Shown here: one piece after another, positions 51,363 through 60,021 of the stretch | Layout: each line of letters begins with the position of its first letter | Numbering within the stretch: position 1 is the stretch's first letter | Assembly: GCA_023440825.1 (NCBI GenBank) | Contig: JAEXRL010000018.1 | Span: forward strand, 62,001-126,000 | DNA length: 64,000 nt | Source of the DNA: Pseudomonadota bacterium | GTDB taxonomy: Bacteria > Pseudomonadota > Gammaproteobacteria > Burkholderiales > Burkholderiaceae_B | Direction: 5' to 3' | The notes under the pieces: model-generated | Told to the model about the DNA's origin: nothing | Seen by the model: only the letters and a program-made list of their open reading frames with translations | Database searches by the model: none | Translations under genes and position numbers: made by a program

Positions 51363-52577
51363 TTAATCAGCGTCTGGTTGCGCAATAATTTTGGCATCCA
51401 TAAGTGTTGCGATATCCGCATCAGTGTAGCCCAGTGTGTGTAACTGCTCACGGGTATTGGCTCCTATGCTTGGGGGGCCAGAGCGCACAGCAAAGCGTTG
51501 TTGTCTGTAGCTAAGGGGCAATAAAGCAGTGTGGGTTGCAAGCTGCTGGCCCGACGAGTTGGCATCAGAAGGAATGCTGACCGGGCTTAGGCCACCAGTT
51601 GTGGTCAGGTGCGGATCGCAGAACAGCTCTTCAGGACGGGTAATCGGAGCGTAGGGTAGCCCCGCGCCCTCAAAGAGCTCGTGCAAGTGTGCCGCACTAT
51701 AGGGCGTAAAGCGTTCGCGCAGCAAAGGCATCATCCAGGCTCTGGCCCGTACACGGTCGTTATTGGTACGTAGTCGCTCGTCGGCCAGAAGATCCTTGAA
51801 GTTGAAGGTCTCGCACAGCTTTGCCCACTGCGTATCGGTGACCGCAGCCAGAAAAACCTGCTCATCGTCCTTAACCGTAAAAACATCGTACACGCCCCAG
51901 GCGCTGATGCGGCTAGGCATAGGGGCAGCAGCTTGCCCCGTCACGGCATATTGCAGCATGTGCTGTGCGACCAGCAATACATTGTTTTCGAATAAGGCAC
52001 TGACCACTTCAGTGCCTTTGCCAGTGCGCGTACGTTCTTGTAAGGCTGCTAGAACCCCAATAACCCCGAACATGCCTCCCATAATATCGTTAACACTAGA
52101 GCCTGCACGCAGTGGACGCCCTTCGGGGCCTGTCATGTAGGCAAGCCCCCCCATCATTTGTACGACCTCATCCAGAGCCGAGCGCTTTTCGTAGGGGCCG
52201 GGCAAAAAACCTTTGTGCGATACGTAGATGAGCCCGGGGTTGATGGCAGACAGTGTTTCGTAATCCAGCCCAAGGCCTTGCATGGCACCGCTTTTAAAAT
52301 TTTCGCTAAAGACATCTGCGGTAGCCAGTAGCTTGTGCAGCACCTCACGGCCACGCGGGTCTTTGATATCAATAGCCAAGCTTTTTTTATTGCGGTTGAA
52401 CATGGGGAAAAAGCCTGCCCCTGAACCAATAAGGCGGCGTGTGTTGTCGCCCTGTATGGGTTCTACCTTGATGACCTCGGCCCCTAGATCGGCCAGGATC
52501 ATACCGCAGCTTGGCCCCATGACCATATGGGTCAGTTCTACCACTTTAATGCCGTGTAATGGCAAGGTGTCAGCCAT
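51363..52577 (-). CDS. CaiB/BaiF-type (class III) CoA-transferase
   Basis: A 404-residue CoA-transferase with VVELTHMVMGPSCGMILADL, EVIKVEPIQGDNTRRLIGSG, NRNKKSLAIDIKDPRGREVL and the catalytic-Asp segment SSVNDIMGGMFGVIGVLAAL. It overlaps the upstream HMG-CoA-lyase-like gene by 8 bases and is the last gene of that operon. Together they would activate a hydroxy-dicarboxylic acid and then cleave its CoA ester (inference). No terminator with a T-tract follows. Confidence 0.93.
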   Translation of the reverse strand: MADTLPLHGIKVVELTHMVMGPSCGMILADLGAEVIKVEPIQGDNTRRLIGSGAGFFPMFNRNKKSLAIDIKDPRGREVLHKLLATADVFSENFKSGAMQGLGLDYETLSAINPGLIYVSHKGFLPGPYEKRSALDEVVQMMGGLAYMTGPEGRPLRAGSSVNDIMGGMFGVIGVLAALQERTRTGKGTEVVSALFENNVLLVAQHMLQYAVTGQAAAPMPSRISAWGVYDVFTVKDDEQVFLAAVTDTQWAKLCETFNFKDLLADERLRTNNDRVRARAWMMPLLRERFTPYSAAHLHELFEGAGLPYAPITRPEELFCDPHLTTTGGLSPVSIPSDANSSGQQLATHTALLPLSYRQQRFAVRSGPPSIGANTREQLHTLGYTDADIATLMDAKIIAQPDAD

Positions 52578-53508
52578 GAGCCGGCTCCTGGGTAAAGCCC
52601 AACGGCAAGCCTGCTTCAGGCGTCATGCCATATAAGGGTTCGCCCGGTAAGGCTTCTTGCAGGATTTGACGGGCCTTAAACAAAGCAGGCAAATCAATAT
52701 GTGTGCGCAAGCCCATCGCCTCCAGCATAAATACCAAGTCTTCGGTTACCACGTTGCCGGATGCGCCCGGTGCATAGGGGCAACCACCCAGGCCGCCTAG
52801 GGAGGCGTCAAACGTGCGCACGCCAATATCTAGCGCAGCAAGGCAGTTAGCCAGACCCAAGCCGCGCGTATTGTGAAAGTGCCCTGCACCGGCCAGTTTG
52901 CCTACGGCGGTGTGCAGCCGCGAAAACAGCCTTCTGACTTGCGCCGGGTTGGCCATGCCGGTGGTATCCGATAGGCCGATCTCGTTCACACCTAGGTGAG
53001 CCAGTGCTTCTGCCAGACGTATGACATCGTCCTCGCTCACTTCACCCATAATGGTACAGCCAAAAGCGGTGGATAACCCTACCTCAACGTGTAGCTCAGG
53101 CGCGCTAGCATCGCGTAATTGCACGATCTGGCGTAGCTCGTCCAGCATTTCAGGGTGTGTTTTTCGTACGTTCGCGATGCTGTGCGGTTCACTGACCGAA
53201 AATGGAACGGTAATTTTATGAGCGCCACTTTCTATGGCCATTATGGCGCCACGTCGGTTAGGCACCAGTGCCATGATGGTCACGCCAGCGTATTGACGTG
53301 CATGGCGTACCACCTCGGCCGTATCGGCCATTTGAGGTAGTAAAGAGGCAGGCACGAACGAGCCCACCTCGATTTCCCGAATGCCCGCCGCCACTAACGC
53401 ATCGATCCAGCGAAGTTTGTCTGGGGTGCTCATGATTCGCTTAATCGACTGTAGTCCGTCGCGCGGCCCCACTTCGCTGATAAGTATGTCGTCTGAACGG
53501 CTAGACAT
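52570..53508 (-). CDS. HMG-CoA-lyase-like aldol-type CoA lyase
   Basis: A 312-residue TIM-barrel lyase of the DRE-TIM family. SEVGPRDGLQ (residues 11-20) is the catalytic entry motif, and GLSDTTGMANPAQVRRLF, AGHFHNTRGLGLANCLAALD and GGLGGCPYAPGASGNVVTED include the metal His and the catalytic Cys loop. It would split a 3-hydroxy-3-methylglutaryl-CoA-like thioester, possibly citramalyl-CoA. It sits between the Bug and CoA-transferase genes. Confidence 0.93.
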   Translation of the reverse strand: MSSRSDDILISEVGPRDGLQSIKRIMSTPDKLRWIDALVAAGIREIEVGSFVPASLLPQMADTAEVVRHARQYAGVTIMALVPNRRGAIMAIESGAHKITVPFSVSEPHSIANVRKTHPEMLDELRQIVQLRDASAPELHVEVGLSTAFGCTIMGEVSEDDVIRLAEALAHLGVNEIGLSDTTGMANPAQVRRLFSRLHTAVGKLAGAGHFHNTRGLGLANCLAALDIGVRTFDASLGGLGGCPYAPGASGNVVTEDLVFMLEAMGLRTHIDLPALFKARQILQEALPGEPLYGMTPEAGLPLGFTQEPAHG

Positions 53509-53531
53509 GCGTGTTCCTCTTTATGTGCTGA

Positions 53532-54503
53532 TTACTTTTGAGACAGTTCGTTGGCCTTTGCCGCTTTCACCAACTCCTCGTACAGAGTCAGCTCTTTTTC
53601 GAGAATAGCCGCGAACGATGCAGGATCACTGGCCAGTGGTGAAAAACCGGCCTGAGCCAGCTTGGCCTGATAGCTTTCGCTGGCTACTAGCTTATCCAGC
53701 GATTTTTCCAGAGTAGGAATGACCTCGGCAGGTGTCCCTTTAGGCATAAACATACCGACCCAGGAGTCGAACTCAAATTCGCCCATACCCAGCTCAGTAA
53801 AAGTGGGGACATCAGGCAAAGAGGCTAGGCGCTCGGGGGCAGCGACAGCTAAGGTGCGCAGTTTACCACTGAGAATATGCGGCATGACTGAGCCCAGCGT
53901 GGCAAACGATAAGTCGACATGGCCCGCAATTAAATCCACCATAGCAGGCGCGGCGCCTTTATAGGGTACAGGCACGATCTCTGCGTTGGTTTGCTGATTA
54001 AACAAAATAGTGGCTAGTAAGGGGGAGGAACCATGCGCAGCGGAGTTGTACTCGCGTGGTTTGGCTTTTACCTCTTGTAAAAACTCCTTGAAGTCGGCGG
54101 CAGGGAAGTTGTCACGTACTACAAGCACGGTGGGCGCATTGGCCAGAATTTTGACCGGTGCGAGGTCACGAGGGCTGTCAGGGCTAAGGCCTTCTGTCAT
54201 AAAAGGGTTGATGGTCATATTAATACTGGCAATCAGGCCGGTATAACCATCTGGACGAGCCTTAGTGACGTTATTGGTCGCAATATTGCCACCAGCACCG
54301 GCCTTGTTCTCTACCACGAAAGCTTGGCCCAAATCCTCGCTTAAGTGTTGTGCGGCTAAGCGCGCGATAATGTCGGTGGGGCCGCCAGGGGCAAAGCCCA
54401 CTTCCAGATGCACTGTTTTGGTAGGGTACTGTGTTGTGGAGGCGTGCGCCAGACTAGCGCTAGCCAGACAACTGGCTAGTGCCAGCGATAAAATGGTTTT
54501 CAT
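53532..54503 (-). CDS. Bug/TctC-type periplasmic solute receptor
   Basis: A 323-residue Bug receptor with a signal peptide (cut near AHA) and motifs YPTKTVHLEVGFAPGGPTDI and VENKAGAGGNIATNNVTKAR. It lies 60 bases after the isochorismatase-like gene and 23 bases before the lyase gene. It may bring in the acid that the CoA-transferase and lyase degrade. Confidence 0.95.
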   Translation of the reverse strand: MKTILSLALASCLASASLAHASTTQYPTKTVHLEVGFAPGGPTDIIARLAAQHLSEDLGQAFVVENKAGAGGNIATNNVTKARPDGYTGLIASINMTINPFMTEGLSPDSPRDLAPVKILANAPTVLVVRDNFPAADFKEFLQEVKAKPREYNSAAHGSSPLLATILFNQQTNAEIVPVPYKGAAPAMVDLIAGHVDLSFATLGSVMPHILSGKLRTLAVAAPERLASLPDVPTFTELGMGEFEFDSWVGMFMPKGTPAEVIPTLEKSLDKLVASESYQAKLAQAGFSPLASDPASFAAILEKELTLYEELVKAAKANELSQK

Positions 54504-54563
54504 GATTGCTCCTCTTGGATTTTGTTTTTTATTGATCTGCCATACAGGCTGATCAGTAGGGGT

Positions 54564-55223
54564 TTATGTATGGTGCTGGGTTTCCCAGGCTTGTAGTACA
54601 TCAGCCGCTGTACTGACGGGATAGCGTGCTTTAAGTAAGTCGAGGGACTGCGCATGCAATCTGGCATTGGGGCTGGCAATCAAATCCTCTACGGGCACGA
54701 CATAGTAGTCATGGTAGGACGCAGCCCGTATGGTGGACTCTACACAACCTTCCGTGGTGGTGCCGATAAGCACCAGCGATTGCACGCCTTGTGTACGTAA
54801 TATGAGATCGAGCTCGGTATTGACGAACGCATCGGAGCGGTATTTAGGCACGACAACATCGCCCTTGGCAGGTACCAGCCCCTCTATAAACTGCGCGCCC
54901 CACGAACCCTTTAATGTGTATTCAGGTGACTTACCGTCGCGGCACTTAAATCGCAGCCAAGACGGGGAATCACTACGTCCATGCGGGAGCGTGGTTTGCT
55001 GAATAAACACTACAAATATACCCAACTCTTGTGCTCGTTGAACGAACCGCACAGTAGGCTCAAGGATGGCAGCTACGGCGTCCAGGTTTTTACCGTAGCG
55101 CGCAAAATGGCCGTCAGGATGGCAAAAATCATTTTGCATGTCGACAATCACCAGTGCGGTATGTGCTGGGTCAGTCAGCTCTTGCAGCGTATCCAAAACG
55201 CTGACTCCATTGATTTGCCTCAT
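54564..55223 (-). CDS. Isochorismatase-family cysteine hydrolase
   Basis: A 219-residue hydrolase of the isochorismatase superfamily with the catalytic triad D28 (ALVIVDMQNDFCHPDG), K127 (VVPKYRSDAF) and C160 (GTTTEGCVESTIRAASYHDY). This pattern is typical of N-carbamoylsarcosine amidase, ureidoacrylate or biuret hydrolases, which release a carboxylic acid from an amide. First gene of the four-gene minus-strand operon with Bug, lyase and CoA-transferase, so the released acid may be the downstream substrate (inference). Confidence 0.92.
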   Translation of the reverse strand: MRQINGVSVLDTLQELTDPAHTALVIVDMQNDFCHPDGHFARYGKNLDAVAAILEPTVRFVQRAQELGIFVVFIQQTTLPHGRSDSPSWLRFKCRDGKSPEYTLKGSWGAQFIEGLVPAKGDVVVPKYRSDAFVNTELDLILRTQGVQSLVLIGTTTEGCVESTIRAASYHDYYVVPVEDLIASPNARLHAQSLDLLKARYPVSTAADVLQAWETQHHT

Positions 55224-55542
55224 AGGTTTCTCCGGAAATAATTGTAATTTTTACGACGACGTAGCGTTGGAGACCCTCGTGTCATGTTTATCGGGGTGAA
55301 TATAAGCGCTGAGGCAGAAAATAGGAATTGATAAATTCTTACCTACTACGTGAATATTCATGATCAAGACATAGGCAGCGCATCAGCACGAAGTTTGCTC
55401 TTGATGCCTGCTTGGTCAGCAAGGCAGAACCTAGGAGTAAGGCAAGAGCCTTTCTTGACAGTGGTGAAAGCCAGCTCGTAACCTGAATAAAAAACAAGCC
55501 TGTCTGTACAGCACGTACGCATTATTCTCAGGAGACATCACG
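55224..55542. other. Divergent promoter region
   Basis: About 320 bases between the isochorismatase operon (minus) and the lyase/mutase gene (plus), with no gene. It contains a perfect 10-base palindrome TGAATATTCA (55351-55360). Next to it the segment 55323-55338 shows an imperfect AGGAATT/AATTCTT dyad. No clear promoter hexamers could be fixed. Confidence 0.5.
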
Positions 55543-56466
55543 ATGGCAAGTCGGTCTGATTCCGATTATCCCTTAGGTTTACGCCAGACGCAGGGGCGTA
55601 ATGCGCAGTTACGCAGCGAACTGGCCAGTCAGCGATTTATGGTGGCGCCTGGTGCGTATGACTGTATCAGCGCACGCCTAGTTGAACAGGCGGGCTTTCC
55701 TGCTGTGTACCTGACCGGCTCGGGCATGTCCATGTCCATGCTGGGTGCGCCCGATGTGGGCTTAATCTCCTTTGCTGAAGTGTTAGAACGCGCTGCGCGC
55801 ATAGCGGATGTGGTGTCCATTCCAGTAATTGTGGATGCGGATACGGGGTATGGCGGTCCTTTAAATGTCATACGTACGGTGCGCTCTTTTGAGCGGGCCG
55901 GTGTGTCAGCCATACAGTTGGAAGACCAAGCCTGGCCCAAGAAATGCGGTCACGAAGGGGGGCGTAACCTGGTCAGTATCGAAGAAATGGAAGGGCGTAT
56001 TAAAGCAGCAGTCGATGCTCGTGTAGACGCTGATCTGTGCATTATTGCCAGAACGGATGCACGCACAGACCACGGCTTGGACAGCGCTATTGAACGGGCT
56101 AACCGTTATGCACAGGCGGGAGCGGATCTTATTTTTGTAGAAAGTCCCGAAAACGAGGCGGAAATGGTCATCATTGCGGACAGCGTGGCAGCCCCCGTTC
56201 TGGCCAATATGGTCGAAGGAGGCCGTACGCCTATTGTGCCTGCAGCAAAATTGGCTAGCATGGGATTTGCATTAGCCATTTACCCTAATGCCCTGACTCG
56301 TTGCTTCACCTATGCGGGAGCGGCTTTACTGGCCGATCTGAAAGAGCAGGGCACGACAGCAGCCTCTGCGGCAACAATGCTGACTCATCAGCAACTGTGG
56401 TCACTGTTTGAATACGACAAATGGATTGCCACCGAAGAGCGTTTGAAAGCGCGTCCGCAGCCATGA
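55543..56466 (+). CDS. Isocitrate lyase / PEP mutase family enzyme
   Basis: A 307-residue TIM-barrel enzyme. PKKCGHEGGRNLVSIEEM contains the KKCGH active-site loop, and VDADTGYGGPLNVIRTVRSF holds Mg-binding acids. ARTDARTDHGLDSAIERANR is typical of 2-methylisocitrate- or dimethylmalate-lyase-like members and oxaloacetate decarboxylases. It would split or decarboxylate a branched hydroxy-acid. AGGAGA precedes the ATG. It stands alone, ending in a terminator. Confidence 0.92.
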   Translation: MASRSDSDYPLGLRQTQGRNAQLRSELASQRFMVAPGAYDCISARLVEQAGFPAVYLTGSGMSMSMLGAPDVGLISFAEVLERAARIADVVSIPVIVDADTGYGGPLNVIRTVRSFERAGVSAIQLEDQAWPKKCGHEGGRNLVSIEEMEGRIKAAVDARVDADLCIIARTDARTDHGLDSAIERANRYAQAGADLIFVESPENEAEMVIIADSVAAPVLANMVEGGRTPIVPAAKLASMGFALAIYPNALTRCFTYAGAALLADLKEQGTTAASAATMLTHQQLWSLFEYDKWIATEERLKARPQP

Positions 56467-56548
56467 TCCCTTAATACGGGCTACTGATTACGCTGGCTTT
56501 TACAGCGGTGCCGCCTAGCTGGTATCGCCGTATTTTTATTTTATTTTG

Positions 56549-56572
56549 AAAGCGCTGTGATAGCGCTTTTTT
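56549..56572 (+). terminator. Rho-independent terminator after the lyase/mutase gene
   Basis: AAAGCGCT (56549-56556) and AGCGCTTT (56562-56569) pair perfectly around GTGAT and run into TTTTTT. Confidence 0.88.
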
Positions 56573-56695
56573 GCGTTTTTGTACCGTTTCCCCCTATCTG
56601 CTGCTCCTATCTTCTTGAGTCTTCTTCTAGCCCTTGAACCGGGCCGTGTATGGCACGTGAGAAGGCTTTACTTCCCCTTTGTGTACATATATGAT

Positions 56696-56717
56696 GTTTA
56701 TAAATATATTTATAAAC
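56696..56717. promoter_or_regulatory. Perfect 22-bp palindrome (candidate operator)
   Basis: GTTTATAAATA followed by its exact reverse complement TATTTATAAAC. It lies about 140 bases before the CoA-transferase ATG at 56859, amid AT-rich sequence (GTGTACATATATGAT on the left). Such uninterrupted symmetry suggests a dimeric repressor site. No regulator gene lies next to this operon. Confidence 0.55.
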
Positions 56718-56858
56718 GGATTTTGGTATTTGTTTGTGCGGAAGGAATGGCGGTGTTTGAGCTGTCTTTTGATTGCCCTGTGGGCGTTACAGATGCTTCA
56801 ACATGGCGATTCGTCTTATTTGTAAAGCCTTGCCATGCTGTGGGGCGAGCAAAATTGA

Positions 56859-58070
56859 ATGAGTGAAAAGATTATGATTGACCCTATCAAGCTAGGCGCA
56901 CTGAAATCAATCCGGGTTCTGGACTTATCGCGTGTGCGTGCGGGCCCGGCCTGTGTCAGAATGCTGGCCGATTTTGGTGCTGATGTGATTCGTATTGAGC
57001 CCCCGGCAGGTGTGGATCCGAACGAGGCCATGTTCGCTGGCGATCGTTTAGGGGGGGATTTTCAGAACTTAAATCGTAATAAGCGTTCGTTGACGCTGAA
57101 TTTGAAAAAGCCAGAAGCACGAGACATCTTCTATCGATTAGTGAAAGATGCGGACGTAGTGGTGGAAAACTGGCGCCCTGATGTGAAGTCCCGACTGGGT
57201 CTGGACTATGAAAGCCTGAAAAAAATTAACCCGCGCATCATTCTGGCCAGTATTTCAGGATTTGGCCAAGATGGCCCCTATGTAAGACGTCCTGGCTTTG
57301 ATCAAATCATTCAGGGCATGAGTGGCTTGATGTCAGTCACAGGTTTGCCTGGGCAAGGCCCCGTGCGTGCCGGCTTAGCCGTGGGAGACATGGGTGCTGG
57401 TGCCTTTGCCGCGATTGGGATCTTGCTCGCCCTGTTTGAGCGGGAGCGCTCAGGGCAGGGGCAGTGGGTAGATGTCAACCTGCTGCATTCTTTGATCGCT
57501 TTACTGGATTTTCAGGCTGCCCGCTATTTGGTCGAAGGAGATATCCCGACCACGGCTGGTAACGATCACCCTACCAGCTCTCCCATGGGCTTGTATCAGG
57601 CAAGCGATGGCGATTTTAATCTGGGTTGTTCCGGGGAGGGGACTTGGCAGCGCTTATGCGATGCGATAGAGCGCAATGACTTGCTTGAGCACCCTTTGTA
57701 TCGCATTGAGAAACAGCGGGTGGAAAATCGTCAGGCCTTAAACAGCATACTCGAGCCCATATTTAAAGCACACACGGTTCAATACTGGGTGGAGACACTG
57801 AACGCCAAAGGCGTTCCTGCCGGACCTGTCTATACCATGCCGCAGGTATTTGACGATGCACAAGTCAAGCATCTGGGCATTGCGGGGCAGGTAAGCAGCT
57901 CGGAGATGGGCGACATACAACTGGTTAACTCGCCCGTGCGCTTAAGTCGTACACCGGCCCAGTTAGTCTGCGCTGCGCCAGGCTGGGGGGAGCACAGCGA
58001 TGAGGTGTTGACCGAGCTGGGTCTGCAGGCCAGCCAGATAGAACAATTACGCAAAGATGGGGCGATTTAA
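56859..58070 (+). CDS. CaiB/BaiF-type (class III) CoA-transferase
   Basis: A 403-residue CoA-transferase with VLDLSRVRAGPACVRMLADF, DVIRIEPPAGVDPNEAMF, NRNKRSLTLNLKKPEARDIF, ENWRPDVKSRLGLDYESLKK and the catalytic-Asp segment LAVGDMGAGAFAAIGILLAL. The tail GEHSDEVLTELG is complete. ATG 56859 and ATG 56874 are both possible starts; neither has a strong ribosome site. First gene of a five-gene plus-strand operon. Confidence 0.92.
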   Translation: MSEKIMIDPIKLGALKSIRVLDLSRVRAGPACVRMLADFGADVIRIEPPAGVDPNEAMFAGDRLGGDFQNLNRNKRSLTLNLKKPEARDIFYRLVKDADVVVENWRPDVKSRLGLDYESLKKINPRIILASISGFGQDGPYVRRPGFDQIIQGMSGLMSVTGLPGQGPVRAGLAVGDMGAGAFAAIGILLALFERERSGQGQWVDVNLLHSLIALLDFQAARYLVEGDIPTTAGNDHPTSSPMGLYQASDGDFNLGCSGEGTWQRLCDAIERNDLLEHPLYRIEKQRVENRQALNSILEPIFKAHTVQYWVETLNAKGVPAGPVYTMPQVFDDAQVKHLGIAGQVSSSEMGDIQLVNSPVRLSRTPAQLVCAAPGWGEHSDEVLTELGLQASQIEQLRKDGAI

Positions 58071-58135
58071 TCCGTCGCGTGTTCATGGCTTAGGCGTAGA
58101 TAAATACCAATAATTTTTCCATAAAGGAGAGGGAC

Positions 58136-59050
58136 ATGTCATTTGCCACAACGGATGACGGCGTATCGCTCTATTACCAAGTAACGGGTACAGGGCCAGC
58201 TATTGTCTTCGTGCACGAGTTTGCGGCCGACTACAGCAGTTGGAAAGCGCAAGTGGATTACTTCAAAGACCGCTATACCTGCGTTGTTTTCAATGCGCGC
58301 GGGTATCCGCCTTCTGCTGTACCCGAAAACGTTGAATCGTATTCCCAGAACCGTGCTGTGCAAGATGTGGTGGCAGTCATGGATCATCTGGGCATAGAAA
58401 AAGCGCATATTGTTGGTTTGTCCATGGGCGGCTTTGCGTCGCTGATCATGGGCTTGCAGTATCCCCAGCGCTGTTTGTCTATTTGTACGGCTGGCACTGG
58501 CTATGGGGCAGAGCTGGATAGGCGTGACAAGTTTCGCGCTGAGGCGCAGACCATAGCGGCCTTTATCCGTCAAAATGGGGCTCATGTTTTTGCGCATCGC
58601 TATATGAATGGGCCCACTCGTATACCGCTGCAGCGACTGGATAAGGATGTATTTACTGCCTTTCGCGATACGATGGCGAGTTTTTCTGCAGTGGGTCTGG
58701 CCAATACACAACTTGGCGTACAGCGTGAACGGCCGTCTCTGTATAACTTGCAGGCAGAGCTAAGCCAGTACAGCGTACCGGCGCTGATTGTGAACGGTGA
58801 CGAGGATTGGCCGTGTTTGGCACCCGGCTTTATGTTGAAGCAGGTCATGCCTACTGCCGCTTTGGTGGTCTATCCCAATTGCGGGCACACCATCAACATA
58901 GAACGGCCACACGAGCTCAATGCAAGCTTAGACCAGTTTTTTGAGCAGGTAATGGCCGGCACCTGGCCCCGTCGGGACCCTGCTGCTATGGTCGATTCGA
59001 TCACGGGTATGCAAGAAGGCCAAGACAATACCCCTGCAGGGCAAGCGTAA
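58136..59050 (+). CDS. Alpha/beta-fold hydrolase
   Basis: A 304-residue alpha/beta hydrolase. The nucleophile elbow GLS96MGG lies in HIVGLSMGGFASLIMGLQYP, the oxyanion region is VFVHEFAADYSSW, the acid is likely in VNGDEDWP, and the base His is in YPNCGHTINIERP. It resembles 3-oxoadipate enol-lactonase and ester hydrolases. AAAGGAGAG precedes the ATG. It could release the acid that the CoA-transferase activates (inference). The NMT1-like gene follows after 4 bases. Confidence 0.92.
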   Translation: MSFATTDDGVSLYYQVTGTGPAIVFVHEFAADYSSWKAQVDYFKDRYTCVVFNARGYPPSAVPENVESYSQNRAVQDVVAVMDHLGIEKAHIVGLSMGGFASLIMGLQYPQRCLSICTAGTGYGAELDRRDKFRAEAQTIAAFIRQNGAHVFAHRYMNGPTRIPLQRLDKDVFTAFRDTMASFSAVGLANTQLGVQRERPSLYNLQAELSQYSVPALIVNGDEDWPCLAPGFMLKQVMPTAALVVYPNCGHTINIERPHELNASLDQFFEQVMAGTWPRRDPAAMVDSITGMQEGQDNTPAGQA

Positions 59051-59054
59051 TATT

Positions 59055-59951
59055 ATGCGGCTACGACTAGTTGAAAACTTTCGCGCCCTGTTTTATTTAC
59101 CTTTTTATGCCTTGAAAGAGCGTAATGATGCGCAGGCCGAGGGCTTGGAGATCGAATGGAGCTACGCCAACACCCCTGGTGATGGCGTGCAAAGCGTTAA
59201 AAACGGCACAGCCGATGTGACGTGGGGCGGCCCTATGCGCATCATGAAAGACCAAGATACCGAGCCGTTTGGGGCCACATCGCTGGTGGGGTTTTGTGAG
59301 GTTGTCAGTAAAGACCCGTTTTACTTGCTAGGGCGTCAACAGCTAGCTCCCTTCACCCTGTCTCAATTACCCAGTCTGCGCTTGTCGATAGTGTCCGAAG
59401 TGCCAACGCCGTGGTTGTGTCTACAGTCTGACCTAGCAGAACAGGGCGTGGATGTAGGTACGTATTTGCGCACCGGGAAAATCCGCACTGATCTTAGCTT
59501 TGTAGAACAGGTGCAGGCGCTGACCGCGGGCAGTCAGGATGTGGTGCAGGTATTCGAACCTTATGTCAGTCAGCTTGAGCAGGCAGGCATGTCGGTACTG
59601 GCACCAGCTTGTGAGCGAGGCCCCACCTTATACACCGTGTTTGTGACTACCCATGCGCAACTAGCGGCTAAAAAGACCCAGTTTCAAGCCTTGAGCCGAG
59701 CCATGGGGCGCACCCAGCAATGGCTGTACACCACTGACCCTGGGACGATTGCTGAGGTGTGCGCGCATTATTTTCCAGACATTGATCACGACACCCTGAA
59801 GCAGGGCATTCAACGTTACCTGCGCGATGGCGTGTGGTCGCGCAGTCCACACATCAATCCTGAAGGGTTTGAGGTGTTGTCGCACTGCTTGTATCACGGC
59901 GGCTTTATTCAGTCTCCAGGACAACGCTCTACATGCCTGTCTTCCTTGTAG
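59055..59951 (+). CDS. NMT1/THI5-like substrate-binding protein without signal peptide
   Basis: A 298-residue protein of the ABC-type NMT1/THI5-like periplasmic-binding fold (ENFRALFYLPFYALKERNDA, SVKNGTADVTWGGPMRIMKD, DVVQVFEPYVSQLEQAGMSV). The start MRLRLVENFRAL goes straight into the first strand, so there is no export signal. No ABC permease or ATPase genes are near. It may act as a cytoplasmic binding protein or enzyme, compare THI5-type proteins, or as a regulator-like sensor. Coupled by 4 bases to the hydrolase gene. Confidence 0.85.
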   Translation: MRLRLVENFRALFYLPFYALKERNDAQAEGLEIEWSYANTPGDGVQSVKNGTADVTWGGPMRIMKDQDTEPFGATSLVGFCEVVSKDPFYLLGRQQLAPFTLSQLPSLRLSIVSEVPTPWLCLQSDLAEQGVDVGTYLRTGKIRTDLSFVEQVQALTAGSQDVVQVFEPYVSQLEQAGMSVLAPACERGPTLYTVFVTTHAQLAAKKTQFQALSRAMGRTQQWLYTTDPGTIAEVCAHYFPDIDHDTLKQGIQRYLRDGVWSRSPHINPEGFEVLSHCLYHGGFIQSPGQRSTCLSSL

Positions 59952-60021
59952 TCAATTCAGTTACGCTCGTTCCGAGCACCCACTTTAGCCGTTAACTTAT
60001 CTAATTAGTGAGGTCATTCTC

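Larger units (their letters stand above)
56467..56858. other. Intergenic region before the CoA-transferase operon
   Basis: About 390 bases without a supported gene. It holds the terminator of the lyase/mutase gene (56549-56572) and a perfect 22-base palindrome (56696-56717). The palindrome is followed by about 140 bases of leader in which I see nothing. Confidence 0.6.

Noticed and set aside
56579..56866. 95-codon ORF before the CoA-transferase gene
   Set aside because: No ATG start with ribosome site, crosses the 22-base palindrome and has low-complexity Tyr/Lys stretches from AT-rich DNA.
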